NCBI GenBank assembly: GCA_037074705.1
Contig: CM073593.1
Span: 103,873,738 to 103,937,737, forward strand
Source: Zhengitettix transpicula
Lineage: Eukaryota > Arthropoda > Insecta > Orthoptera > Tetrigidae
Direction: 5' to 3'
Length of the DNA: 64,000 bases
In this document: piece after piece, positions 1 to 10,835 of the stretch
Layout: the number at the start of each line of letters is the position of its first letter
Numbering within the stretch: position 1 is the first letter of the stretch
The notes under the pieces: generated by a model
Seen by the model: the letters and a program-made list of their open reading frames with translations, nothing else
What the model was told of the DNA's origin: nothing
Database searches by the model: none
Program-made: the position numbers and the translations under genes

Positions 1-369
1 AAAAGGGGAAAATGGTGGACATACTACAGAGAAAATATCTAATCTAATCGATTGTAAACACCTCCTCTGTAGGAAAATGCCTGAAGAAGATACAAAAACG
101 TATCGAAACGTGGTCATAATAATAATAATAATAAAAGTCATCAATCGTTAAATCAATTCGAAATCTACACCTTTATTTTTATTTATATTAATTGAACATC
201 TTGTTTCTGAACACGATTAGATCGTTATTTTTTTGTGTCAGTGGGTTCAAGAAGTAAATTCAATACAAATACTTGTAAATTGTATTGTATTATCTGATCA
301 TAGGGGAGGAAAGGCGAAAAAGGGGTTAAAAAAGGGGAAAATTGTGGACATACTACAGAGAAAATATCA
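1..369. repeat. Direct repeat pair, 331 bp apart
   Basis: The first 38 bases (A-rich, then GGACATACTACAGAGAAAAT) recur almost unchanged at 332-369. The DNA between them is AT-rich with an (AAT)n run near 118-134. This could be a local duplication or the ends of an unrecognised element; the window edge hides what lies upstream. Confidence 0.6.
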
Positions 370-1165
370 AAAAAGGAAAAGGTTAAATGTTACTTCGTAA
401 ACCTATCTATTTTACCTTGAGTCTCTTGCATTTTCGTTCTTCTTTTTCTAGTTGATCTTTCCTGTACTATTTTTGTTTAAACTTCCCCTCCATTTTCCGT
501 ATTTTCTTCATCTGTACTCAGAGTCAACTACCCTACAATTATTATAATAATACTGTATTACCTTATCATTGTCAACAAACTTCAAAAACATTTTAATGAG
601 TGTTCCCCATCTTTCTTAGTTTAAATTATAATACGGTGGCAAGTACCACCCAGGTTATTTTTAAATCCCCTTTTCCTTTAATCGACAAATTCAAAGTTAA
701 GATTTTTTAATAATTATTTGAGCCTTTTAATGGTGACAATTTACGAGTTAACTGAACTTCAGCTTCTTCCTTAAGTCAGTTTTATTGCAGAACACTGAAA
801 TTGTAACTCACTTACTTAATCCTTTACAGGGAAATAAATTCAACAAATTAATCCTAGTGCGACGTAAATAATTAATAGATCAATTACATAAATAGATCTT
901 GAAACGGTGTGGTACCGTATGCTTCTTGAAATGAAACAAATTTCCTGATGTTTTGACCGCACGAACTCGAACGTCTTTGTGAGCCACGTATTGGGCCAAC
1001 GACTCCGCGGAATTGGTCCAAACCACCTAGCGACTGTGTTCTGTTAATGGCTCACTGCCCTCTCTGTACTTAACATCGACTCTAGCAGCTTTTTTTATTA
1101 TTTATATAAATGTAATATTAGCTACAAATATTACTTGACAGGAAAGTTATCCTGGTTCGTCTGCT
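370..1165. other. AT-rich unique DNA, no gene seen
   Basis: No open frame, repeat or RNA gene is recognised here. Short poly-T and poly-A runs only. Confidence 0.6.
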
Positions 1166-1680
1166 ACGACTGTCTCGCAGGCAGAACCTTGAAGGAGAGA
1201 TACGAAGGGGCAACCTTTAGAGATGCCTTTTCCTCTCTCCGTTTTTGAACTAAGGTTCCCACAAGCACTTGGCCTGTTTTGAGAGGTGTATGTTCCGGGG
1301 CCGCAGACCTTCGGCATACGGTAAGAGTTGTTTGTTGTTCGCATTGGAACAGTCGGCCAGCTGCCTCCTAAACTGGTCGAAGTACGGAGAAGGGAATGCT
1401 GCGTCCCCACAGCAAACTCCTCTCCCGCTATTGGAAAGGCGTGGAACAAGTACCCAATGCCCGACTTACCTGATGCAGGTTTTTCTAAGGTTTCTCCTGC
1501 TTTACTTTTAGGCGAGTGCCGGGTAGGATCCTTAAACCATAGCCCGGGGGCCCTTAGTTAACCCTTGGCTACCTTCCTCTACCCTTCCGCATCCCCCTTT
1601 CAAATCCCTTCCTATGCTATTAAAGGGCCGTTGCCATCATGTGGATTACCCTCAGGTAGCCTGTTACCCCCAAAAAAAAT
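1166..1680 (+). mobile_element. SINE-A copy, near full length
   Basis: Reference description of SINE-A. In the element's sense direction it starts with inverted GCGAGAGA/TCTCTCGC-type hairpins. It continues through a palindromic CCGAGG..CCTCGG stem, a GGAATAGTCGGCCAGCTGCC block, a CCTGATGCAGG palindrome and a CCCGGGGGCCCC block. It ends in GTAGCCTGTTACCC followed by an A-run. A 3' A-tail and frequent 5' truncation point to LINE-mediated retroposition. No clear tRNA, 7SL or 5S promoter was recognised, and no convincing target-site duplication was found. Here the tail is at about 1672-1679. Short ORFs on both strands inside it recur in other copies and are not genes. Confidence 0.85.
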
Positions 1681-2611
1681 TGACAGGAAAAGTTGTGAAA
1701 GTGAAGTAAGGCGCGGAAAAACAAGTTTCTTAACTCCTACACAAACAACCCTCTCAAGTACATCCTCCAAAGTACATCCTCCAACAACAACAAGAAAACA
1801 CCCAGACTATAAATAAATAGAAGGAAAAAATTAATGAGCCGATGCGGGAAGAGATGACTACTGGAAGAAGTGATGACATGAGATGTTGCTAAATGGCAAC
1901 TCGTTGGCGCGTAAGATGTAGGCAGTTCTAAACTGAAGTTAATAGACAGTATCTAATAATGGAGGCGGTGAATAAGTATCAGTATATGGATGAAGACGAT
2001 TATTTCCTCGAAGTTTTTATTTGTATATATTTCATCAGTTTAAACTGCCACTCGGTTCTTCACAGTTTGAAGGGAAAGAAAATAAAATAAAATAATTTCG
2101 TGGTGGTTAGGAGATAATTTCGCCTTTTAACTCGCAGTCTGGAACCTTTTTTTTCTCTGAGAAACGTCCGCTGATGCTTATTCAGTTCCGTAACAGCCGT
2201 GAAAGCCGCGAATGTGTTGAGGAGAGAAACGCTGGTAATTGCCTTCCAAGGAAAGCGAAACTCCTGTGAATAGCAGAAATAAAACGGCACGGTTATTTCA
2301 ACCAACTGCATTCGCGAAACAGCGCCGGAAAATCTCCGGGAAGATCTCGACGTCGCGATTGTGTGTGTGTGTGTGTGTGTGTGTTCGTGGAGCTTTAAGA
2401 AAATTGTGCACGCACCTGGTTTCGCATGAATTCGACTCCGTATCAGGGACCCAGGACGTAAGGACGAGTGTATTTAGGTTCTATTAACACTTACTACGTC
2501 ACAGCCTCTGCAAAGGAAGAATATTCTATTCGTTATTTAAAGAACAGAGCGCGAAGTGATGAATGTGAGTCTCAAGACCACGGAGAAGACTATGGTACGA
2601 ATCACACATAT
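1681..2611. other. Unique DNA with a (GT)n microsatellite
   Basis: A perfect (GT) run of about 25 bases lies at 2360-2384. Otherwise no coding potential or repeat is recognised. Confidence 0.6.
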
Positions 2612-2745
2612 ATTTGAATAAGAAATATTGCCAATACAGACAAAAAAAAGTGATAATATAAATATCACACAACGTTTCTGGGATCCTTGTTCCTTTCGTC
2701 AGGTGCTAAGAAGAGCCTAGAGCGACACAGATGCACTTGCTAGCG
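2612..2745 (-). repeat. Single-arm hammerhead-motif element
   Basis: The minus strand at 2666-2706 carries GCAC, CTGACGA, a spacer with GGA/TCC, then GAAACGTT and GTGTG. Flanking sequence ending in AATACAGACAAAA matches the arms of the elements at 6183 and 44171. Only one arm is present, so this looks like half of the paired element. Confidence 0.6.
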
Positions 2746-2987
2746 ACGAAAACGCAACGTCAATGGGAGTGCCGAAGTGTCGCGTAACAATAAGGGTGCA
2801 ACGACAATATATATTGTAATACTAATTAAAGGCCAGTAATGATTTTAATCATTGGATTGTTAGCGGTACCAATTCATTCTGCAGTTATTATAATTTGTTA
2901 GTAGCACTATTTCGCAGGTTTCACCAAATATCTACATCACCTCCAGGTGGAAATAGAGGGTGGCTCATTTAAAAATGTAACAACTGG

Positions 2988-3349
2988 CTAGTCTCTGTTC
3001 CAATTGGAACAGTCGGCCAGCTGCCTCCTAAACTGGTCGAGGCACGGAGAAGGGAATGCTGCGTCCGCACAGAAAATCTCTCTACCGCCATCCAGGGAAG
3101 GGCGTGGGACAAGTACCTACTGCCCGACCTACCTGATGCAGGTTTTCTAGGGTTTGTCATGCATGACTTTTAGGTGAATAGCCGGGTAGGATCCTTAAAC
3201 TACAGCCCATGTGGGCCCTAGTTAACCCTAGACTACCTTCCTCTACTTTTCCGCATCCCCCCTTTCAGATCCCTTCCTATGCTATTAAAGAGGAGTTGCC
3301 ACCATGTGGATTACCCTCAAGTAGCCTCGTACCCGAAATAAAAAAAAAA
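2988..3349 (+). mobile_element. SINE-A copy, 5' truncated
   Basis: It begins at the GGAACAGTCGGCCAGC block, so the 5' hairpins are missing, and runs to an A-run at about 3341-3350. The next copy follows directly in the same direction. Confidence 0.8.
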
Positions 3350-3737
3350 GCCGATGCACTTCGGCCTGTTTTGAGAGGTGTATGTTCCACGGCCACAGAT
3401 CTTGGGCATACGGTTGTTCTCTGTTCCCATTGGAACAGTCGGCCAGCTGCCTCCTAAACTGGTCGAGGAACGGAGAAGGGAATGCTGCGTAATCACAGAA
3501 AACTCCTCTCTCCCGCTATCGGAAGGGCGTGGGACAAGTACCCAATGCCCGACCTACCTGCTGTTGGTTTTCTAGAGTTTTTCCTGCATTACTTTAAGGC
3601 GAATTCCGGGTAGGATCCTTAAACTATACCCCGGGGGTCCCCTAGTTATCCATTGGCTACCTTCTTCTGCCCGTCCGCATCCGTTCCTATGCCATTAAAG
3701 GGGATTACCCTCATGTAGCCTGTTACCCTAAAGAAAA
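3350..3737 (+). mobile_element. SINE-A copy, second of a tandem pair
   Basis: It starts at a CCGATGCACTTCGG version of the hairpin stem immediately after the previous A-tail. A short internal deletion lies before the final GTAGCCTGTTACCC tail. Confidence 0.8.
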
Positions 3738-4129
3738 GATATACCCGGCGAATTTTTTACTTTGTTAAGTTACCGTCAGTTGTAATCCAGACTAATTTGA
3801 ATCTAATCTCTTGTCGACATCGGTCGGCGTTTGGACTTCAAGGGGGTAACGGCAAAAAAAAAGTGACGGTCTCAATGACTCTTAAATTACGTGTTGTCCA
3901 AGAGATTATTTCCGTTTCCAGGACAATATAAATAAATACCGTTGCAACTCCGGACACCCAGTGTTGTACTACGTAACACCCACACTTTATAAAGTGACTG
4001 CAGCAAGTGGAATCAAATGAAGGTGATTTTTCAGGGATTTTAATTTACAGCCACGGTTTGAAATGTCGACTCATCCTCGTCTATTTTTCCTTGTCTAAGT
4101 TTTTTCTTTGAGCACCGCTTGGCTGTCCA
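3738..4129. other. Unique DNA, nothing recognised
   Basis: Mixed-composition sequence without open frames longer than chance and without matches to the other repeats in the window. Confidence 0.5.
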
Positions 4130-4760
4130 AGTTTTCTAATTCCGATGTCCTGATCCTGTTGTTCAGGGAGTCCGCGTCCTCTCTAATCCTCGTGCGGAGA
4201 TTCCCTGCGGCAGCCCAATTTAATAGCCCCCTGTGTGTTTCGGCCTCCCCTAACACGCGCCTTGTGTCCGGCGCAGGACAAAGGCAGCCGTCGCAACTAT
4301 TTACTTAGTTAATGTAATTACAGCGGACTAATTAGCCCGCGGAGCCGCTTAATCCTTATTATCCCCATTCTAATCGAATGCACACTCAAACAGTTTGCGA
4401 TACGCCTGCATTATTTCTGAACACATTACCCGAACACCGTTTTGTGATGTGTGATATAATTAATTAGCCGCCCCCCTGCCGCCGCCCCGCCCCCGCATCC
4501 CTCGCCGCTGAATCCTAATCCGGCAGGGATGGAGTGTGGGGGGAGGGGGCGGGGGAGGTTTCAAGAATGCATAGACCACACCGCAGCCACCATTAGCATC
4601 GAACTGCACTCAATCGGAAACACGGGGTCGTACCAGGCTGGATTCACTTTTAAGCCTTGATTATGTGTCGCTGGACTGTTACGAGACCGTTACAGCTTCT
4701 GCGGCGTCAAATAAGCGGACTCGGGTGTCTCAATTATTAAAATATTTCTTATACGTCACA
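4130..4760. promoter_or_regulatory. Candidate regulatory block with homeodomain-type sites and G4 motif
   Basis: Repeat-free and more balanced in base composition than its surroundings. It holds TAATCC at 4184, 4350 and 4516 (the site type bound by K50 homeodomains such as Otx/Bicoid). TAATTA-type cores lie at 4329 and around 4458-4466. A C-rich run (4468-4498) and a G-rich run (4538-4558) face each other across about 40 bases. This composition resembles conserved non-coding regulatory DNA; function is inference only. Confidence 0.3.
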
Positions 4761-5085
4761 CGTCTTTAACCATTTTAATCCGTTTACTAATTTAAATTTA
4801 TCCCTCCATCTTGTTTTTCTGTTACGAATGATTGAACTTTTTCCGTTCTGTGTGAGACTTGAAAGAATCTTCCAAGAAAATGAAAGACAAGAGAAAACGT
4901 CTAGACTGCGATTATCCATCATTTATACATTTCACCCTTTTTTTCCCCTAATTTTCTGTAATGGTCCAATAGGAGAAAGTGTAACATTTTTATATTCGCA
5001 CCAGAGATACCACTGTGATAATCTTCCTTGACGTGGCATATCATCTCTGTTTACCATAGCAACGTGAGTTCAAAACAATTTTGTT
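4761..5085. other. AT-rich unique DNA
   Basis: Only short chance ORFs are present; the longest, at 4828-5031, shows no recognisable domain. Confidence 0.5.
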
Positions 5086-5503
5086 TACAGTCACAGGCTA
5101 CATGAGGGTAATCGACGTGGTGGCAACTCCCCTTTAATAGCATAGGAAGGGATTTGTAAAGATATCCAAGGGTTAACTAGGGCCTCCGGGCTATGGCTTA
5201 AGGATCCTACACGGCATCCGACTAAAAAGTGATGCAAGACAAACCCTACAAAACCTGCTTCAGTAGGTCAAGTTGTCCCACGCCCTTCCGATTGACGGAA
5301 AGCGGCTGGCAGTGGGGACGCAGCATTGCCTTCTTCGTGTCTTGACCAGTTTAGGAGGCAGCTGGCCGAATGTTCAAATGGGAGCAGGAGACATCTGTTA
5401 TCTGCGACCACGGATCATACTCCTCTCAAAACAAGCCGAAGTGCCTCTGCTTGTGGGAACCTTAGTTCAAAAAACCAGAGAGAGGAGAATTCATCCCCTT
5501 TTT
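5086..5503 (-). mobile_element. SINE-A copy, left of a tandem pair
   Basis: The complement of the 3' end (AGGCTACATGAGGGTAATC) is at the left and the CCGAG stem region at the right. The 5' hairpins are replaced by the T-run of the next copy. Confidence 0.8.
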
Positions 5504-6026
5504 TTTTGTAAGGTACCAGGCTACATGAGGGTAATCCACATGGTAGCTACTCCCCTCTTATAGCTTAGGAAGGGATTTGAAAGGGGGGAAGCGGAAGGGT
5601 AGAGGAAGGTAGCCAAGGGTTAACTAGGGGCCCCGGGGCTGTAGTTTAATGATCCTACTCGCGGCATCCGCCTAAAAGTGATGCAGGACACACCCTAGAA
5701 AAACCTGGACCAGGTAGGTCGGGCACTGGGTACTTGTCCCACGCCCTTCCCTGGATGGCGGAAGAAAAGGGGTTTTCTGTGGGGACGCAGCATTCCATTA
5801 TCCGTGACTCGACCAGTTTAAGGAGGCAGCTGACCGACTGTTCCAATGGGTACAGCGGACAAGGTCTGCGGCGACACTAGGAACATACATACCTGTGAAA
5901 ACAGACCGAAGTGCCTCGGCTTGTGGGAACCTTAGTTCAAAATACCAGGGAGAGAGGAGAAGGCATCCCGAAAAGGTAGGTTCTACCTGTGAGAGCCAAC
6001 AACTGCTCTCACAGCCTGTCTCTTCT
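5504..6026 (-). mobile_element. SINE-A copy, near full length, right of a tandem pair
   Basis: A T-run at 5500-5508 is the complement of the A-tail. The copy runs through all internal blocks to a CTGTGAGAG..CTCTCACAG hairpin near 5988-6024, a variant of the usual 5' hairpin. Confidence 0.85.
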
Positions 6027-6182
6027 TAAATAACCTCGGTACCTAAACAATAGTCTAAGAGTTCCTGGTGCAGCTGCTAAAAATCGCCCTGGTACTCGGA
6101 GAGTGTCAACAATACGCGCGGTACCTTAAGGGAGACAACAATACTGCTTCTCAAAATAAAATAAAAATTACGTCTGATTAAA

Positions 6183-6413
6183 AAATTAATAATAATAAAG
6201 ATAGCCAAATACAGACAAAATAAGTTATAATGTAAATACAACACGACGTTTCTGGTGCCCTTGTGTCTTTCGTCAGGTGTGATGAAGAGCCTAGAGCGAC
6301 ACAACTGCACTCGTCACGTAACAAAAGGGATAAGGATCCCAGAAACGTTGTGTGGTATTTATACTATCGTTTATTTTGTCTGTATTTGACTATAATTGTT
6401 GTTATTAATTTTC
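6183..6413. mobile_element. Paired-motif hairpin element (two opposed hammerhead-like arms)
   Basis: Terminal inverted repeats containing CAAATACAGACAAAATAA lie at both ends. The left arm on the minus strand reads ACAC, CTGACGA, spacer, GAAACGTC, GTGT. The ACAC and GTGT flanks can form stem I, and the GTC fits a hammerhead cleavage triplet. The right arm on the plus strand keeps GAAACGTTGTGTGG but has lost the CTGA box. No ORF is present, so it would be non-autonomous. Confidence 0.65.
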
Positions 6414-6562
6414 ATTTCTAACCATAACTAACGTTAAAGAAATTTTATAGTGTTGAATATTAACCTCCTAATGCCAAAACCAGAAAGATTTTACCAAAAT
6501 TGAAATAAATGGCTTGATGAAATTTACGTCGTTATTTCTTAATGTGTCTGATTACAAAAATT

Positions 6563-6720
6563 GTCGACCTCCTGTGGCGCAGGGGTCAGCGTGACTGCCT
6601 CGCTGCATCACTGAGGTCCCGGCTACGGGCCATGGATGTTTGTGTTCGTGAGAGAAACTCTCGACATATCATAACCTCCCCCCGCGACAAAGAGCTGTTT
6701 TTTATGCGAGTGTAAAATAA
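6563..6720 (+). mobile_element. tRNA-derived SINE fragment
   Basis: The head GTGGCGCAGGGGTCAGCGTG resembles a pol III A box. It is followed about 35 bases later by GAGGTCCCGG, the start of a B-box-like segment whose TTCGAATCC part is degraded. Related heads lie at 8319 and 58435 on the minus strand. It does not fold as an intact tRNA. Confidence 0.55.
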
Positions 6721-7750
6721 AACCAAAGGATAATGGGACTATATAATTAAGAAATTAACCAAAAATTACAGTCTTGGTTTTGATACGAGAATAATTGAAA
6801 AGGAAAGATGAAGGTTTTGGGGGACGGGAAGGGGTTGGATGAATTCCGCGTCAGGATAGTTGTAGAAACCTTATTAGAGAATAATTAACAGTAATTTGGT
6901 GGGGTGGGGGGACCGCGAGTGCATTTAATGAGGACGACCGCTTCATTGAGCTATAATGCATGTCTGTGCGTCACTCTTGACCAAGGACAAGCTAATTAGG
7001 CGTGAAGGGTACACGGAGCCCCCCATAAATTGTGCAGAGACCGCGGGTACGCCGACTCCCCCCACCACCACCAGAACCACCCCCCACCCTCCACCTGAAA
7101 ACCACCCTTGCTGGATTTTTGCTGTCGCGCGCGCATTTCGTGAATTATTACTGGACGCGTAAAGCTGGGATTCCGATGCTGCTGTTGCAGGGGCTGACGT
7201 GAAAGGGTGATTGGAAGAGTGGAAAGAGAGCCCTGTGAGGCGGACAGGAGGAGGGGGGAGGGGAACGTAAATTGAATCTCCGTGCTGCGCGTTAATGTAC
7301 AGTTTTGGCGCATTAGCGGTGTGTCCGGTAAGAAGCTTTCGGCGCTGTTTAGATATTGATGCGAATGCACCCGTTTATTTTTTTAAAAAAAATTCCCCAA
7401 AACAATGAAATAAACAGAAGACTCTGGATAGTGCCTGCTTAATAAGTCACGGGGGTTCCTAAAAGCTACTCAAATTTACACAGGAGGGGAGGGGGGGGTC
7501 ATAAAATTTCTGGCTATCGCGATGGACGTTGCTCTCGTTGGACAGAAAATTAATAACTTTTAATTTCAAAGGCACAGGGGAATTGCTTTTTAGAAAATTG
7601 GAAACGTAAGGCTTTTTAATTGGGTAGAGTAAAAGCTCCTCGATGGTTGTTGAATCACAACACTGGGAGTTGACACCGGTTTTGACCCGCAGCCGGCTGT
7701 TTCCAGTGGCAAAATCAAAGCTGTTGTCAAATAATAATAAGAAGAAAAGA
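6721..7750. other. Repeat-poor unique DNA
   Basis: More GC-rich than average from about 6890 to 7350, with a CTAATTAG palindrome near 6990 and a CA/CC-rich run at 7060-7100. A minus-strand ORF here is low complexity (Trp/Gly from the CCA-rich run). No coding gene is supported. Confidence 0.5.
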
Positions 7751-8296
7751 GGTCTGCGAGGGCTATTCTCTCGCAGGCAATACCAGCGGGGGATGTTCTC
7801 TCGCAGGCAGAACCTTGTAGAAGAGACACGAAGGGGATGCATTTTCCTCTCCGTTTTTGAACCAAGGTTCCCATAAGCCGAACTGTTCTGAGAGATGTAT
7901 GTTCCGGGGTTACAGACCTTGGCCATACGGTAAGAGTTGTCCGCTATTCCCATTGTAATAGTCGGCCAGCTGCCTCCTAAACTGGTCGAGGCACGGAGAA
8001 GGGAATGCTGCGACCCCACAGCTAATCCCTCTCCCGCTATCCAGGGAAGGGCGTGGGACAAGTACCCAATGCCCGACCTACCTGATGCAGGTTTTTCTAG
8101 GGTTTGTCCTGCATTTCTTTAGGCGAATGCCGGGGTAGGATCCTTAAAATATAGCCCGGGGGCCCCTAGTTAACCCTTGGCTACCTTCCTCTACCCTTCC
8201 GAAATCCCCACTTTCAAATCCCTTCCTATGCTATTAAAGGGGAGTTGCCACCATGGGGATTACCCTCATGTAGTCTGTTACCCCCCAAAAAAAGAA
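7751..8296 (+). mobile_element. SINE-A copy, full length
   Basis: Two successive CTCTCGCAGGCA blocks at 7768-7809 mark the 5' end, and TTACCCCCCAAAAAAAG the 3' end. A 200-residue ORF on the opposite strand merely reads through this copy and its flank. Confidence 0.85.
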
Positions 8297-8318
8297 GAAG
8301 AAAGACACACAAATATTA

Positions 8319-8379
8319 CAGACCTCAGTGAGGCAGCGAGGCAGTCGCGCTGACCCCCACGCCAACGGAAGGTCGGCCA
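8319..8379 (-). mobile_element. tRNA-derived SINE head, truncated
   Basis: On the minus strand it gives GGGGGTCAGCGCGACTGCC then CACTGAGGTC, matching the heads at 6563 and 58435. It ends before the B box and sits between SINE-A pieces. Confidence 0.5.
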
Positions 8380-8430
8380 TATTTGTTATCAGACACATTA
8401 AGAAACAACGAAGTAAATTCGTCAAGCCAC

Positions 8431-8508
8431 TCAAAACAGGCCGAGGTGCCTCGGCTTGTGGGAACCTTAGTTCAAAAAACCAGAGAGATGTGAAGGCATC
8501 CCCTAATA
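8431..8508 (-). mobile_element. SINE-A 5' fragment
   Basis: Only the CCGAGGTGCCTCGG stem and the following GGGAACCTTAGTTC block remain. It may be the broken outer end of a copy split by later insertions. Confidence 0.7.
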
Positions 8509-8529
8509 TCTGTAAAATACATTTAATTT

Positions 8530-9107
8530 CATTGCATCAGTCGCAACAAACATACCTCAGAATTTCTTCTTAAATATACTCCTTGAGGATTGCAGGATAT
8601 AATTGTCCCTCAGTCTTCAGACATTACCAAAGATTAAATTCTTATCTAGATTCACAATGTAAACAAATAGTCGCCATATTGGAGTCACTAAACATGGCGC
8701 CAAAAATTAACTAACATTTTGCACAAGGATCGTAAAGTATTTCGTATTGGTTTTTTTTACCGCCATTCGATGGAGTATTACTGGATGAAATTATACTTTT
8801 TATAAAATTAAAATATTTTTTGCTGTATTTCATTACCGGAAAAAGGAACTATTTCCTTTGTTCGTCGCGTAGTAACGTCTCTGTCGCTCCCCCGCGTGAC
8901 GTCACGGTCTTCCGCAGCGCAGTAATTTAACACATAATTATATTTATTTCCACATTTATGCTAGGGGTTTCTCACCCTCACAGCACCGTTTCTTGTGTTT
9001 TTAAGAATTACTGTACCAAGTTCTGTTGCAATCTGTCCACGCGTTTAAATTTGTATAAAGATTAACGTAAATACATACATACATCCTTTTTTTTTCATGT
9101 TAATAAC
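8530..9107 (-). mobile_element. Helitron-like non-autonomous copy, 3' truncated
   Basis: On the minus strand it begins with A-run, GGATGTATGTATG, then TTATACAAATT, GCGTGGACAGATTGCAACAG and GGGTGAGAAACCCCTAG. It continues through GACGTTACTACGCG to CTCAAGGAGTATATTTAAG. The same order of blocks is seen at 28315-29063. A palindromic TGACGTCA lies at 8897-8904. The left end is eroded next to a SINE-A fragment. Confidence 0.65.
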
Positions 9108-9710
9108 TTAATTGTAATTTATAATATTGGCAAACCTGTAAAGCCGGTCTGAGAACGGTGAAAATAATGGCGACGCCGGTCGACGATGACCGCGGCGATA
9201 ACGATAAACACTGAGAGCCTGGAAGCTGGACCTAAATGGGCGATGATAGATAGAATCGGCGCTGGAGAGAGTCGAGGTGGTAATCCGGAGCAGAAGTCAC
9301 GACCTTGCACGTGGAACCGGTCCGGCGATGCCGTCACCAGATAACACACGCCATCCCATCATATTTACAGTGGCATGCTCGCGCATATTCATGTCCGCTT
9401 TGCCCACACACGCGGCGAGCCAACAGCTTACGCAAACAACGCTGGACGCTGGCCAATAAGCCACACGTCACCCGGTCTTCCGGCTCCTGCCCGCAGGTGA
9501 TCCACGGCCTCCCTTCACACGCATAAAAGTGCCGTGACTCCTCCTCGGGCCTGAGCCAAGGAAACCCTCAAGCTATACGAGGTTTAAAACATTACTTACA
9601 CTCACATATAATGACAGGGCATAATAACAAATTTATTTTGAATGATTTGCATATTAAATTAATTGACTAACATTGAAGCATTAGCGGTTAGGCATTATTT
9701 GGCGACAGTT
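9108..9710. other. Unique DNA
   Basis: Somewhat GC-rich between 9150 and 9550. The short ORFs on both strands have no recognisable domain. Confidence 0.5.
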
Positions 9711-9970
9711 ATTATTAATAATAATTAAGATAGCCAAATACTGACATATCAATATATCATATTATTATACATGGTGATTATTTGAAATTAAGATCCAAGA
9801 ACAATCCCCCAGGGATTTAAGATAACTGTAGCACCCCTACGGTTGGTTGTGGAAGGGGTGAATTTTTCAAAATGTGCTATAATGGTGAAGAATAATGGTG
9901 AAGAAGTGATCAAATAAAATATCACACAACGCTTCTTGGATCCTTGTCCCTTCCTTTTTCTTCAGATAGA
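9711..9970 (-). repeat. Hammerhead-motif element arm, interrupted
   Basis: The arm start (AAGATAGCCAAATACTGACA) at 9727-9746 is separated by about 160 bases from the expected continuation, ATCACACAACGCTTCTTGGA, at 9921-9940. The minus strand reads CTGAAGA, spacer, AGAAGCG, a decayed core. The break is an insertion or rearrangement. Confidence 0.5.
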
Positions 9971-10835
9971 GAATTTACGCTCCAGTTCCCTCGATTGTCG
10001 CTTCCGATTATTACCTACAATTTTTTATTATAGAAAACTTTTTTGATGTTCTTGGTGAATTGCGCCATAACTGGGAGCTTCTATTATGGATCACCATAAT
10101 TAAAACGACGGAACTGATGCTAAAAAAAGAGATTTAAATTATAAACATAATAAATGTGTCGTTAATTACTCGATTTAAATATAAAAAAAATGGTAGGCAT
10201 TTGAGTTTTCGTCAATTGACTAGTGCAGTTGTGTCGCTCTAGGGCTCTTCTTAGCACCTGAAGAAAAGGGACGGAGATCCCAGAAACGTTGCAGTGTGGT
10301 ATTTACATCATCATTTCTTTTGTCTTTCTTATTATTAATTTTCAATCACAATACGGATTTTTTTTTGGTGTTTCGGCCTTGACTATTCTGTTTATTCGAA
10401 TTTACGCTCCAGTTCCCTTGATTGTCGCTTCCGATTAGTAGCTAGAATATTATAGTATAAAAAACCTTTTTTGACGTTCTTGATGTATTGCGTCATAACT
10501 GGGAGATTCTTTAATGAATCACAATAATTAATACGCAGTAAAATATGGAACTGATGCTAAAAAAAAGACATTTAAATTATAAACATAATAAATGTGTCGT
10601 TAATTACTCGATTTAAATATAAAAAAATTGTAGGCTTGTGAGTTTTCGTCAACTGACTAGTGCAGTTGTGTCACTCTAGGGCTCTTCTTAGCACCTGAAG
10701 AAAAGGGTCAAGGATCCCAGAAACGTTGCAGTGTGGTATTTATATCATCACTTCTTTTGTCTTTCTTATTATTAATTTTCAATCACAATACGGATTATTT
10801 TTTGGTGTTTTGGCCTTGACTATTCTGTTTATTCG
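9971..10835 (+). repeat. Tandem duplication, about 427-bp unit, each with one motif
   Basis: Unit 1 is 9971-10397 and unit 2 is 10398-10835. Both start GAATTTACGCTCCAGTTCCC and end CTATTCTGTTTATTCG. Each carries GCAC, CTGAAGA, a spacer with GGG..CCC, then GAAACGTTGCAGTG on the plus strand (10257-10295 and 10691-10732). The TTGTCGCTTCCGATTA block is shared with 54756-55826. Probably a Penelope-like terminal repeat duplicated in tandem. Confidence 0.7.

Noticed and set aside
7459..8061. 200-codon minus-strand ORF
   Set aside because: It reads through a SINE-A copy and its flank; the N-terminal part is the recurrent SINE-A translation and no domain is present.
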